Assembly (NCBI GenBank): GCA_030696525.1
Contig: JAUYSB010000118.1
Location: 1 to 48,078 of the forward strand
Direction: 5' to 3'
Length of the DNA: 48,078 nt
From: Hydrogenophaga sp.
GTDB taxonomy: Bacteria; Pseudomonadota; Gammaproteobacteria; Burkholderiales; Burkholderiaceae_C
A model generated the notes under the pieces. The model was given only the letters and a program-made list of their open reading frames with translations. It ran no database searches and was not told the origin of the DNA. Of the stretch, positions 1 to 8,377 are shown piece after piece (the stretch's first letter is position 1; every line of letters starts with the position of its first letter). The translations under genes and the position numbers were made by a program.

Positions 1-421
1 CAATGAAATTTAGTCCGGCAAACTCTCTAATACGGTTGCTGCCGGCTTGCAGCCAGCTATCAATGCCTCCAACAAGGTGTATGAGTGTTGCAATGGATAG
101 TAAACCAATTATTGAAACAATAGTCGCGCGCAACTCAAAGCTTGGGCCGCGTACATACACCGGGATCGAAGAGTTTCTTTTTGTGCTAAGAAATTTTTTC
201 GCTATGCCGTGGCCCAAAAAAAATGAAATCAAGACCCCTGTATATACAATTAATGCGGAAGCTAGTGAATCGAGCTTGTCATTGAAAACATAGGGCCACA
301 TCAGTGAAAAACCATCGGTTTCAGCCAAAAATGGTAAGATGGGTAGAATAACTCCGAAGAGCCAGAATAATAAAAATAAATTAGACGGCCCCAAAAACCC
401 TAATCCCTGATACTTTTTCAT
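1..421 (-). CDS. Oligosaccharide repeat-unit polymerase (Wzy-like), N-terminal part, cut by window edge
   Basis: The minus strand is open from an ATG at 421 to the window edge, giving 140 residues beginning MKKYQGLGFLGPS. The visible part is hydrophobic with membrane segments at about residues 11-32, 52-70 and 98-115, which fits the first helices of a polytopic O-antigen polymerase. Wzy proteins join lipid-linked repeat units on the periplasmic face of the inner membrane. The gene lies 14 bases downstream of the flippase gene, so it is probably the next member of the same operon. The stretch is AT-rich compared with the rest of the window, as is common for strain-specific wzy genes. The family call rests on hydrophobicity and position, since wzy genes share little sequence. 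Another multi-spanning membrane protein is possible. Confidence 0.6.
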   Translation of the reverse strand, partial: MKKYQGLGFLGPSNLFLLFWLFGVILPILPFLAETDGFSLMWPYVFNDKLDSLASALIVYTGVLISFFLGHGIAKKFLSTKRNSSIPVYVRGPSFELRATIVSIIGLLSIATLIHLVGGIDSWLQAGSNRIREFAGLNFI

Positions 422-435
422 GATGGCTAAGGCCC

Positions 436-1689
436 TTATATTCTTGACTGCATCTTTGCGGCTAGATTATATGCGGTAGCCGACCATAAACTCGCTAGAA
501 CAATCGCATACGCCGCGCCTTTACTCCCCCATATTTGGGTGGCAGTCAAACCCAACAGGCCTAATAGGATAACCTCAATTGCATTAATTTTGATTGAGGT
601 GTTGAGTTGGCCTTTTGCCATAAGATTGGTTCCGTAGACGAGTGCCATGCTTTTTAGTGGCACGGTCCAGCATAAAATTGTCATCAAGAGAAATGCGTCG
701 ATATAAATAGAGTTCAGTGTTTTTTGAAAAAATGCGGAGGCTGTAAACAAAACGGCACAAATTAAAAACGATAATATCAGACTTGTTTTCCCCAATAATT
801 TGGTTTGTCGTTTTAGTTCCTTGGGGTGTGATCGATGATTGGCCATAATTGGGAAGGCGCGTTGAGCCAGTACAGCTAGCGGGAGCATGGCGGAGTTTGC
901 GGCTAGAATCGCCAAGCCCAAAAAACCTATCTCATCAGTTGGTCTTTTGAGTGCTGCCATAATTAGTACAGGTAAATTGTCGCCAGTCAATTTTATGACG
1001 AGTGCGGTGTTTATTTTGAAGCCATCATGCAAGAGTTTTTTTAGTTTGCTTAAGTGATCGGATGCTCTCCACGGGATTGCTCCAACCATTTTGTAAACTA
1101 TTGCACTTAGAGTTGCAAGCGTAAGGAGTTCGCCTATGTAGCGTCCGGCAATCCAGCCAAATACACTCCAGTTCGATGCTGCAAAAACAGTGATTCCAGC
1201 GGCGATTCCGGTGGTGGCAGTCAGGTATATATACGTCTTACTAATCAGGCCGACGCCTTGAGTGAAGCCGGATGTTGCGCGCACTGCGTTCGTTAGCAGC
1301 ACTATACCCGAGATGGCTAAAATATAATCAAGAAGAATGGATCGATTCCAGACTGTGTGAAACGCGGTAAGCCCTAGTATAACGACTGACGCGCCCAAGG
1401 CGATGATCAAATAAATATTTCGTAATGCGACTAGTTGTTGACTTTTGGTCTTGGTGATTGCTGACTCTCTGATGGAAAGTGTTTGTGCGCCTACGCTGCC
1501 CGCAAGAATCATTATTGAAAGTGCGCTTTCAATTACGCGTATCACGCCTATTTCGGAGGGCGTCAGGAAGAGGGTTGCTGCAAATTGGCTTGCTATAATT
1601 CCGCCTTGAATGCAAATTGTGACGATTAGCAGCGGAATATATCCGTTGTGCTCAATTCGGCGTAGTTGCTTTGAGACGAAATTTAACAT
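436..1689 (-). CDS. Wzx-type polysaccharide flippase (MOP/MATE superfamily)
   Basis: A 417-residue protein that is hydrophobic throughout, with about 12 likely membrane helices and short polar loops. It begins with a short basic N-terminus (FVSKQLRRIEHNG) before the first helix. Length and layout match Wzx flippases, which move undecaprenyl-diphosphate-linked repeat units across the inner membrane. It sits between a GT4 gene and a wzy-like gene, the expected neighbourhood. Base composition is markedly AT-rich relative to the gmd/wecB genes upstream, suggesting separate ancestry with the adjoining wzy. The ATG at 1689 is the natural start. The substrate cannot be read from sequence, but the operon implies a repeat unit containing rhamnose and ManNAcA. 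Confidence 0.78.
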   Translation of the reverse strand: MLNFVSKQLRRIEHNGYIPLLIVTICIQGGIIASQFAATLFLTPSEIGVIRVIESALSIMILAGSVGAQTLSIRESAITKTKSQQLVALRNIYLIIALGASVVILGLTAFHTVWNRSILLDYILAISGIVLLTNAVRATSGFTQGVGLISKTYIYLTATTGIAAGITVFAASNWSVFGWIAGRYIGELLTLATLSAIVYKMVGAIPWRASDHLSKLKKLLHDGFKINTALVIKLTGDNLPVLIMAALKRPTDEIGFLGLAILAANSAMLPLAVLAQRAFPIMANHRSHPKELKRQTKLLGKTSLILSFLICAVLFTASAFFQKTLNSIYIDAFLLMTILCWTVPLKSMALVYGTNLMAKGQLNTSIKINAIEVILLGLLGLTATQIWGSKGAAYAIVLASLWSATAYNLAAKMQSRI

Positions 1690-1741
1690 TGATTACCATT
1701 CGATTTTTTTGTCGTGTGTATTACTTGAAGGTGCGGAGGGT

Positions 1742-2776
1742 TCAAGTGAGTGCGTCAAGAATTTTTTGTAATCGCTTTAGACGCTGATCCACTGAGTAAT
1801 TGTTCACGATCCATTCGTGTGCACATTCTCGCTCTTGTGTGCTGTAGGGTATTGAGGCAGTTTGCAACATGGCCGCCGCGATGGCCTGCACGTCTTTCGG
1901 GGGAATACAGGTGCCAAAGTCGCCGGCAACTTCGGGCACAGCGCCCCTGTCGGACGTGACGACCCTGCTGCCACACGCAATGGCTTCGGCGATGGCGAGC
2001 CCGAAGCCTTCGTACAGGGTGGGTTGGACGTACGCGAGGCAGCGTTGGTAATGGTCTCGCTTTTCTTCGTCAGAAATCATGCCAAGAAAGTCAACGCGGT
2101 TTTGAAGGCCGAGGTTTCCTACGAGTTCCTGCAGTTTGGGATGGTGATCGCCTGGCTTGCCGGCAAGCTTAAGTCTGGCACCGGGCAGTTCGTGGGCAAT
2201 GCTGGCAAAGGCCTCAATCGTCTGGCGAACGCCCTTGCGGATCACATTGGTGGTGCTGGTCCAGGAAACGGAGAAGAAGTACGGTTCTTCTGCGGTTGCG
2301 GCGTCGCTGGCGGAGAGGGCGGGCCGGTAGAACCCGGTGTCTACGGCCAGCGGCGCCAGCACGGGGTTGTTGACCCGTAGATGGCTGGTGACTTCGTCGT
2401 GTTCGTAGGCGGAGATAAAAAGGTTTGCGCTGGCGTGGCGTAGCGAAGCTTTCAGAACTTCTTGCTGCCACCGTGGTCGGTCGAGATAGCACATACCCGG
2501 AATTTCTTCTCGGCAGGTGGCGTAGTCGAACGCGCCGGTGACCAGCACGGGTTTGCGGCGCAGCGCTCCAAGGGCTAGCGCAAACGGGGCATGCCCCCAC
2601 CACCAGCAGTAATATAGGTCGGCCCGGCGGTCGAGGCTTGCCGGGTGTCCAGCGAGCACCACTTCGTGCCCCAGTTCTCTGAGCAGGCGAATATCGACGC
2701 GGTAGAACTCTACCTTGTCGAACATCTCGCGCCAGTTGGCGTGGCGCCCCATGTTGGCAAAGAAGCAGATGCGCAT
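1742..2776 (-). CDS. GT4-family glycosyltransferase
   Basis: A 344-residue GT-B fold glycosyltransferase. The C-terminal half carries the GT4 nucleotide-sugar binding signature EGFGLAIAEAIACGSRVV (E-x7-E type), at about residues 256-273, followed by a TSDRGAVPEVAG loop. The middle segment VSWTSTTNVIRKGVRQTIEA starts the second Rossmann-like domain. The N-terminus, MRICFFANMG, opens the acceptor domain. It probably adds one sugar to the lipid-linked repeat on the cytoplasmic side. The start lies 3 bases after the reductase stop, so translation is probably coupled. Its place beside gmd and rmd makes D-rhamnose or D-mannose a reasonable donor guess, but that is inference only. Confidence 0.85.
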   Translation of the reverse strand: MRICFFANMGRHANWREMFDKVEFYRVDIRLLRELGHEVVLAGHPASLDRRADLYYCWWWGHAPFALALGALRRKPVLVTGAFDYATCREEIPGMCYLDRPRWQQEVLKASLRHASANLFISAYEHDEVTSHLRVNNPVLAPLAVDTGFYRPALSASDAATAEEPYFFSVSWTSTTNVIRKGVRQTIEAFASIAHELPGARLKLAGKPGDHHPKLQELVGNLGLQNRVDFLGMISDEEKRDHYQRCLAYVQPTLYEGFGLAIAEAIACGSRVVTSDRGAVPEVAGDFGTCIPPKDVQAIAAAMLQTASIPYSTQERECAHEWIVNNYSVDQRLKRLQKILDALT

Positions 2777-2779
2777 GGC

Positions 2780-3715
2780 TTAGCTTCCAGCGCGGCTGTC
2801 AGGGGCTGCGTTGTTGCCGAGTGATCGGTACATGTGGCCAATGATGTCGCTGTGTGAGATCACTGGGATCTCTCCGACGGCCTCGAACAGGCGCCTCGGA
2901 CTTCCGCACAGTTCTTTGATTTCGTCCTTGCGGACAAAGGCCGAATCAACCTCGATACGAGGATCGTGACTGGTGATTTCGCGCAGGAGGTTCAACACGT
3001 GCAGGAGGTGGATGCTACTTCCTGAGCAGATGTTGAAGGTCTGCCCTGTTACGTCGGCGTGGAGCAAGCGGAGGTAGGCCTCGCAGACGAACCGAACGTC
3101 CGACAGATCCCGGGCCACGTCTAGATTTCCTAGTCTGATCACAGGGTCGCGCCGGTGGAATGCATGCACGATTTTTGGCATCACAAAGGCTTCTGACTGT
3201 CCTGGTCCTGTGTAGTTGAACGGGCGGGTGACGACGATCGGCAACCGGGCATGCCACTTGAACAACATCTGTTCCATGCTGACCTTGCTCAGCGCGTAGT
3301 GGTTCATGGGCCGTAGTGGTTCTTCCTCGGTGATGGGGCTGTTGTTGGCGTTGCCGTAGACGTTGGCGCTGCTTGCAATCAATATCTTGGTTGGTTTGAT
3401 ACCGGAGGAGATGATGGCCTCCATCAGCGATTCCGTGCCAAGCAGGTTGACGCGGAAAAAGGCAAGCGGGTCGCCTACAACGTGTGAATGCGCTGCGAGG
3501 TGAATGATATGGGTCGGCTGGACTTCAGCCAGACGTTGGGTTACCGCCCCGGTGTCGTTGATGTCTATGGCCGGTACGGCTTCAGCGTTCGACCTTTCGC
3601 CTCGATCAAGCCCAAAAACCTCCCAGCCCCGGAGTTCCAGGAACTGGGCGAGGTGCTTCCCCGTGAAACCAAAGCGTCCGGTGATGAGTGCGCGCTGGTT
3701 ACCAGGGAAAACCAT
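2780..3715 (-). CDS. rmd: GDP-6-deoxy-D-mannose reductase-like SDR (Rmd)
   Basis: A 311-residue extended short-chain dehydrogenase. It has an N-terminal NAD(P)-binding glycine motif ([12 protein letters not shown]), a SSANVYG serine region and a YALSK (YxxxK) catalytic pair. Rmd reduces GDP-4-keto-6-deoxy-mannose to GDP-D-rhamnose. Immediately upstream is Gmd, which makes that substrate, so a two-step GDP-D-rhamnose pathway is the best reading. An ATG at 3715 is preferred over a TTG at 3721 because an AAGAG ribosome site sits about 6 bases before it. The gene overlaps the gmd stop by 17 bases, implying coupled translation. A GDP-fucose synthase or another 4-keto reductase of the same fold is an alternative that sequence alone does not exclude. 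Confidence 0.8.
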   Translation of the reverse strand: MVFPGNQRALITGRFGFTGKHLAQFLELRGWEVFGLDRGERSNAEAVPAIDINDTGAVTQRLAEVQPTHIIHLAAHSHVVGDPLAFFRVNLLGTESLMEAIISSGIKPTKILIASSANVYGNANNSPITEEEPLRPMNHYALSKVSMEQMLFKWHARLPIVVTRPFNYTGPGQSEAFVMPKIVHAFHRRDPVIRLGNLDVARDLSDVRFVCEAYLRLLHADVTGQTFNICSGSSIHLLHVLNLLREITSHDPRIEVDSAFVRKDEIKELCGSPRRLFEAVGEIPVISHSDIIGHMYRSLGNNAAPDSRAGS

Positions 3716-4733
3716 GTTCAACTCTTTTCAGATCGCTTTCGACCATGGTTCTGCAAAGTTCCTCCAAGGGGGTGGTGGCCTTCCAGCCTAGCTTGGCCTC
3801 GGCCAATGAAGCATCGCCGATCAGCAGTTCGACTTCTGCGGGTCGGTGGAACTTTGGATTGATGCTGACAAGAACTTTGCCAGTCTTCACATTCAGGCCT
3901 TTTTCATCGATGCCAGTGCCTTGCCACTCGAGGTCGATCCCTGCTGCGGCAAAGCTCATCATCACAAACTGTCTGACTGTCTCGGTCCGGTTAGTCGCGA
4001 GCACGAAGGTGCCGCTTTCTGCTGTTTGCAGCATGCGATACATGCCATCGACATAGTCTTGTGCAAAGCCCCAGTCACGACGCGCATCCAGGTTGCCAAG
4101 CTCTAGTCGATCCAGTTTTCCGTGCACGATTTGGGCAACGCCGTGAGTGATTTTCCGGGTCACGAACTCTTTCCCCCGCAAGGGTGATTCGTGGTTGAAC
4201 AGGATTCCGCTTGCCGCAAACAGGCCGTAGGATTCGCGATAGTTGACAGTCATCCAGTGCGCATAGAGTTTGGCAACACCGTATGGGCTTCGCGGGTAGA
4301 AGGGTGTCTGTTCTGTTTGCGGTACCTGCTGCACGAGTCCAAACATCTCGGAGGTGGATGCCTGATAAAACCGGATTCCACGGTCGACCGTGCGAATCGC
4401 CTCGAGCATGTGCACTGCGCCTAGGCCCGTTATATGTCCGGTCGTGATGGGTTGATCAAATGACACGCCGACAAAACTTTGTGCGGCGAGGTTATAGATT
4501 TCGTCCGGTTTGCAGCGTTCTAGCAGACGTACCGAACTGCCCAAGTCGGTTAGGTCATGCTCAACCAGCTCAAGACTGCCGTGTTCCCGGAGATTCAGTT
4601 CGTCCAGACGCCAGAAGTTAACGGAGCTGGTTCTCCTGTATGTACCATAAACCTTATAGCCCTTTGCGAGCAGTAGTGAAGTCAGGTACGCGCCATCTTG
4701 CCCGGTAATGCCGGTTACGATTGCTGTTTTCAT
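3699..4733 (-). CDS. gmd: GDP-mannose 4,6-dehydratase
   Basis: A 344-residue protein with all the family landmarks. It begins [20 protein letters not shown] with the GxxGxxG nucleotide-binding turn and continues with the RRTSSVN segment typical of Gmd. It also has the ASTSEMFG motif with the catalytic Thr/Glu and the YGVAK catalytic Tyr-Lys pair. It converts GDP-D-mannose to GDP-4-keto-6-deoxy-D-mannose in the cytoplasm. Length is normal for the family. It follows wecC by 16 bases and overlaps the reductase gene that probably takes its product to GDP-D-rhamnose. Confidence 0.95.
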   Translation of the reverse strand: MKTAIVTGITGQDGAYLTSLLLAKGYKVYGTYRRTSSVNFWRLDELNLREHGSLELVEHDLTDLGSSVRLLERCKPDEIYNLAAQSFVGVSFDQPITTGHITGLGAVHMLEAIRTVDRGIRFYQASTSEMFGLVQQVPQTEQTPFYPRSPYGVAKLYAHWMTVNYRESYGLFAASGILFNHESPLRGKEFVTRKITHGVAQIVHGKLDRLELGNLDARRDWGFAQDYVDGMYRMLQTAESGTFVLATNRTETVRQFVMMSFAAAGIDLEWQGTGIDEKGLNVKTGKVLVSINPKFHRPAEVELLIGDASLAEAKLGWKATTPLEELCRTMVESDLKRVEHGFPW

Positions 4734-4749
4734 GGAGTTGTCAGAACGG

Positions 4750-6051
4750 TTATTGGGTTTCGCCTGTTTGCCAGACGCCTCGTGTATCTACCAGCGCGCG
4801 GGTGCCGATAGTGGAGAGGGTGATATTTTTGAAGGATTGGTGGTCGACCAGCATCACGATCACATCGGCGCGGTCGATCGCTTCCTCTGTAGTCACCATC
4901 GTTATGCGCTCGCCGAGAAGCGAATCGGGGAGGCTGCTGAGATACGGTTCGGCAACCAGCAACGGACCTGAGTGTTCGCGGGCGAGTATGCGAACGATGT
5001 CCACGGCCGGGCTCTCACGGGTATCGTCAATGTTCGCTTTGAAGCTCAAACCGAGACAGGAGATCGCCACCGCATCGGCTGTGAGCCCGGAGCGTGCGGC
5101 CTGCAGGGTTTTCACCGCACCCTTGACTTTGTCGACCACCCACTTGGGTTTGGAATCGTTGACTTCTCTAGCGCAGCGAATCAACCGAGCGTGGTCCGGC
5201 GACTGGCTGACAATAAACCACGGATCAACCGCTATGCAATGTCCACCCACGCCGGGTCCTGGTTGCAATATGTTGACCCGCGGGTGTCTGTTTGCGAGCT
5301 TGATGAGTTCCCACACATTGATGCCAAGATCGTCGCAGACAACAGATAGTTCGTTTGCGAAAGCGATGTTCACGTCCCGAAAGCTGTTTTCTGTGAGCTT
5401 GCACATCTCGGCGGTGCGGGCGTTGGTGATGACGCATTCACCTTGTACAAAAGTTTTATAGAGGCGTGTCGCAGCGTCTGAACACTTGGGTGTCATGCCG
5501 CCAATGACGCGGTCGTTCTGGATCAGTTCGCGCAGCACCTGCCCAGGCAGCACTCGCTCGGGACAATGTGCGATACGAATGTCGCTGGACTCACCATGAG
5601 TTTGCGGGAAGGTGAGGTCGGGCCTTGCCTCGGCCAGCCACGCTGCCATTTGCTCGGTGGCACCCACGGGTGATGTGGACTCGAGGATGACGAGGTCACC
5701 GGCCTTTAGGACCGGTGCAACCGACTTACTGGCGGACTCAATGTAGTCCGTGTTGGGATGGTGTGGGCCTGTGGGGCCCGATTTGAACGGTGTTGGAACG
5801 GCGATAAGAAAGGCATCGGCCGGCTCGGGCTCTGTGGTGGCACGAAGGTAACCTTCGCTTACCGCAGTTCGCACCACCATGTCGAGTTCCGGCTCGATGA
5901 TGTGGATCTCACCACGGTTGATGGTATCCACTACATGCGGATTCACGTCAACTCCAATCACCTTGATTTTCCGGCTTGCGAACACGGCGGCAGTGGGCAG
6001 GCCGATATACCCCAGGCCAAGGATAGAAATAGATTCGAAAGTGTTAGGCAT
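4750..6051 (-). CDS. wecC: UDP-N-acetyl-D-mannosamine dehydrogenase
   Basis: A 433-residue member of the UDP-glucose/UDP-ManNAc dehydrogenase family. The N-terminal Rossmann domain has the [12 protein letters not shown] motif. The catalytic cysteine lies in [13 protein letters not shown] at about residue 266, and the C-terminal domain has [16 protein letters not shown]. These enzymes carry out a four-electron oxidation of the C6 alcohol to a carboxylate. The adjacent wecB makes UDP-ManNAc, so this gene most likely gives UDP-ManNAcA. The ATG is 5 bases downstream of the wecB stop. A UDP-GlcNAc dehydrogenase (WbpA-like) activity is the main alternative, but the wecB pairing argues against it. 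Confidence 0.92.
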   Translation of the reverse strand: MPNTFESISILGLGYIGLPTAAVFASRKIKVIGVDVNPHVVDTINRGEIHIIEPELDMVVRTAVSEGYLRATTEPEPADAFLIAVPTPFKSGPTGPHHPNTDYIESASKSVAPVLKAGDLVILESTSPVGATEQMAAWLAEARPDLTFPQTHGESSDIRIAHCPERVLPGQVLRELIQNDRVIGGMTPKCSDAATRLYKTFVQGECVITNARTAEMCKLTENSFRDVNIAFANELSVVCDDLGINVWELIKLANRHPRVNILQPGPGVGGHCIAVDPWFIVSQSPDHARLIRCAREVNDSKPKWVVDKVKGAVKTLQAARSGLTADAVAISCLGLSFKANIDDTRESPAVDIVRILAREHSGPLLVAEPYLSSLPDSLLGERITMVTTEEAIDRADVIVMLVDHQSFKNITLSTIGTRALVDTRGVWQTGETQ

Positions 6052-6056
6052 TGAGT

Positions 6057-7175
6057 TCAGGAGAGGTTTTCAAAGGTCTGACGGATTTGTTGGCAGGCAG
6101 TGCCGTCCCCGTAGGGGTTGTGTGCGAATGCCATGCGCTGGTACGCGTTGACGTCGTTTAGCAGACCGAGCGTTTCGGTCACTATAAGCTGGGTGTCGGT
6201 GCCTACCAGCCGTACCGTGCCGGCAGCCACGGCCTCAGGCCGTTCCGTGGTGTCGCGCATCACCAATACTGGTTTGCCAAGCGAAGGGGCTTCTTCCTGT
6301 ATGCCGCCTGAGTCCGTCAGGATGAGATGGCTGCGCTTCATGAGGTAGACAAAAGGTAGGTAGTCCAGAGGCTCAATCAGATTTACGTTGTCCACGCTGC
6401 CCAGAATGCGTTGTACGGGTTCTTGCACCTGTGGGTTAAGGTGAACGGGGTAAACCACTTGTACGCCAGGTTGGTTGGCAATTGCTTCGAGGGCTTGGCA
6501 TATGGATTCAAAGCCGGCACCGAAATTTTCTCGACGGTGGCCTGTGACGAGTACCAGACGCTTGGAGTCGTCCAGGAATGGAAACTGAGCAGCAAGTGAG
6601 TGCGCCAGTGGTTCATCTGCATCGAGACGATGGCTGACCCTAAGTAGTGCATCAATGACGGTATTGCCGGTGACTTGTATGTTGGCTGCGGGCACACCTT
6701 CACTCAACAAATTGGATTGCGCTTGAATTGTCGGGGCGAAGTGCAACCCGGCCAAACGGCCGGTGAGCTGGCGGTTGGCTTCCTCTGGCCAGGGTGAGTA
6801 AAGGTTATGGGTTCTCAAGCCAGCTTCAATATGCGCTATACCCACTCGCTGGTAGTAGGCCGCCAGGCTGGTCGCAAGCGTGGTGCTGGTATCACCATGA
6901 ACCAATACCCAGTTCGGCTTGTATTGCGCGAAAACGCTTTCCATTCCATTCAGGATGTTGCAGGTGAGTTGAGTAAGTGTTTGCCCTGGCCGCATCAAGT
7001 CCAGGTCAAAGTCTGGTGTAATCTCAAAGAGTTGCAAAACTTGGTCTAGCATCTTTCGATGCTGGCCAGTCACGCAGACCTTGACGCTCAACCTTGTCGA
7101 TTGTTGGAGCGCTTTCACGAGTGGCGCCATTTTGATCGCTTCTGGTCTGGTGCCAAAAACAACTAGTAGTTTCAT
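6057..7175 (-). CDS. wecB: UDP-N-acetylglucosamine 2-epimerase (non-hydrolysing)
   Basis: A 372-residue protein from the ATG at 7175, beginning [19 protein letters not shown], which aligns with the normal WecB N-terminus. A TTG 24 bases further upstream would add eight unmatched residues. Family motifs include [10 protein letters not shown] and [20 protein letters not shown], which hold the UDP-binding and catalytic residues. The enzyme interconverts UDP-GlcNAc and UDP-ManNAc in the cytoplasm. With wecC 5 bases downstream it forms a two-gene UDP-ManNAcA pathway inside the polysaccharide operon. No clear Shine-Dalgarno is seen before 7175. Confidence 0.94.
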   Translation of the reverse strand: MKLLVVFGTRPEAIKMAPLVKALQQSTRLSVKVCVTGQHRKMLDQVLQLFEITPDFDLDLMRPGQTLTQLTCNILNGMESVFAQYKPNWVLVHGDTSTTLATSLAAYYQRVGIAHIEAGLRTHNLYSPWPEEANRQLTGRLAGLHFAPTIQAQSNLLSEGVPAANIQVTGNTVIDALLRVSHRLDADEPLAHSLAAQFPFLDDSKRLVLVTGHRRENFGAGFESICQALEAIANQPGVQVVYPVHLNPQVQEPVQRILGSVDNVNLIEPLDYLPFVYLMKRSHLILTDSGGIQEEAPSLGKPVLVMRDTTERPEAVAAGTVRLVGTDTQLIVTETLGLLNDVNAYQRMAFAHNPYGDGTACQQIRQTFENLS

Positions 7176-7252
7176 TTTTTTATCGGCAAAAACCGGCAAG
7201 CCATTAGATTCATCATCCGTTTCGCGGAACTCTTATTGGATGGGCGAACTCT

Positions 7253-8377
7253 TCAAAATGGATGATACGCAAGCAGTCTAGGTTCAGATACGGCCTCATC
7301 TACGCTCGCCAAGAAGCGGGTTGACGAGAAGATTTTTGCTCGGTTTTCGCAAGCGGCCCGTAACTTCTGTGAATATATAGTTGACATGATTTCTACTGCA
7401 GCACAAATGGATTTTGGAGTCAGTTGCTCAACTAGCAATCCTGTCTCGCCAGGAATAACAGTTTCTAGTATTCCACCCTCGGCCACGCTGACGACTGGTT
7501 TCCCAGCAGCCATCGACTCAACTGGTGACATTCCAAAGTCTTCGTCTTTTGGCACATACAATGTGGCCCGGCATTCACCGATCAACTGGCGCAGTTGATC
7601 ATCCGTGGTCCACCCAGTGAAATGAATGTTGGGCGCGCCTGCGGCCAGCCGTTTGAGGCGCTCGAATTCGCTACCGCCCGATGCCACGACCAATTTTTGA
7701 TGCGGCATGGCTTTGAATGCGTCGATCAGTACATCAACGCGTTTTAGGGGTTCCAGCCGAGAGGTAGACAAAAAATAGTCGCCGTCACTGATCCATTTGA
7801 AGCGGTCGGTGTCCACCGGGGGGTAGACAACCTGCGCGTCGATGTTGAGAAAGGTTTTGAGGCGCTGCTGTACGTTGCGTGAATTGGCCAGCACGGTGTG
7901 CATGCTTTTAACGGCGACCTCGTAGCGCGGTTGTAGCCATGCGCGCAATGCCGCCAGCAGTGGGCGCTGCGAGAGCGGTAACCTTTGTGCGTAGTAATCC
8001 CGTAGGTCATACAAAAACCGAGGCGGCGTGTGGCAGTAATAAATAGCGCGTCCTTCATGGTTGGGGCGGTGGGCCAGTACCGAATAAGAGCCAGCATAAA
8101 CCCGCACTGGGTAAGTGCGTGCCACCTTTTCGCCTTGCTGGCTAAAACCATAAAGTACTCTGGCCAGGCGAAGTGCTTGCCAAGGGTGGTCTGCGCCAAG
8201 ATCGATCAGACGCTCTGGCGGTATTTGGTCGCCAAAGCTGTGCTGCCTGTGAAAACTCACGCATACATCGCTGCCCCAGTGTTGCTGCAGTGTGACCAAC
8301 ACGCGCTCTGCTCCGCCGTACACCTCTAGGTGGTCGTACAGCAACAGAGGTGCTTGTTGGGGTGTGTCTGCCTTCAA
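7253..8377 (-). CDS. GT4-family glycosyltransferase with TTG start
   Basis: A 374-residue GT-B glycosyltransferase. The N-terminus has LLLYDHLEVYGGAERVLVTL, a typical GT4 acceptor-domain opening with the GGAE loop. The second domain begins STSRLEPLKRVDVLIDAF and carries FGMSPVESMAAGKPVVSV, the E-x7-E donor-binding motif. The start chosen is a TTG whose last two bases form part of the upstream dehydratase TGA stop (TTGA overlap). A longer reading frame reaches 8482, but it would overlap the upstream gene by over 100 bases and adds unrelated residues. It probably acts on the lipid-linked repeat unit. Donor and linkage cannot be told from sequence. Confidence 0.85.
   Translation of the reverse strand: MKADTPQQAPLLLYDHLEVYGGAERVLVTLQQHWGSDVCVSFHRQHSFGDQIPPERLIDLGADHPWQALRLARVLYGFSQQGEKVARTYPVRVYAGSYSVLAHRPNHEGRAIYYCHTPPRFLYDLRDYYAQRLPLSQRPLLAALRAWLQPRYEVAVKSMHTVLANSRNVQQRLKTFLNIDAQVVYPPVDTDRFKWISDGDYFLSTSRLEPLKRVDVLIDAFKAMPHQKLVVASGGSEFERLKRLAAGAPNIHFTGWTTDDQLRQLIGECRATLYVPKDEDFGMSPVESMAAGKPVVSVAEGGILETVIPGETGLLVEQLTPKSICAAVEIMSTIYSQKLRAACENRAKIFSSTRFLASVDEAVSEPRLLAYHPF

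Noticed and set aside
3-293. A 96-codon plus-strand frame at the window start
   Set aside because: It lies opposite the N-terminal part of the polymerase-like gene, which has membrane helices and fits the operon. The plus frame has no supporting features.
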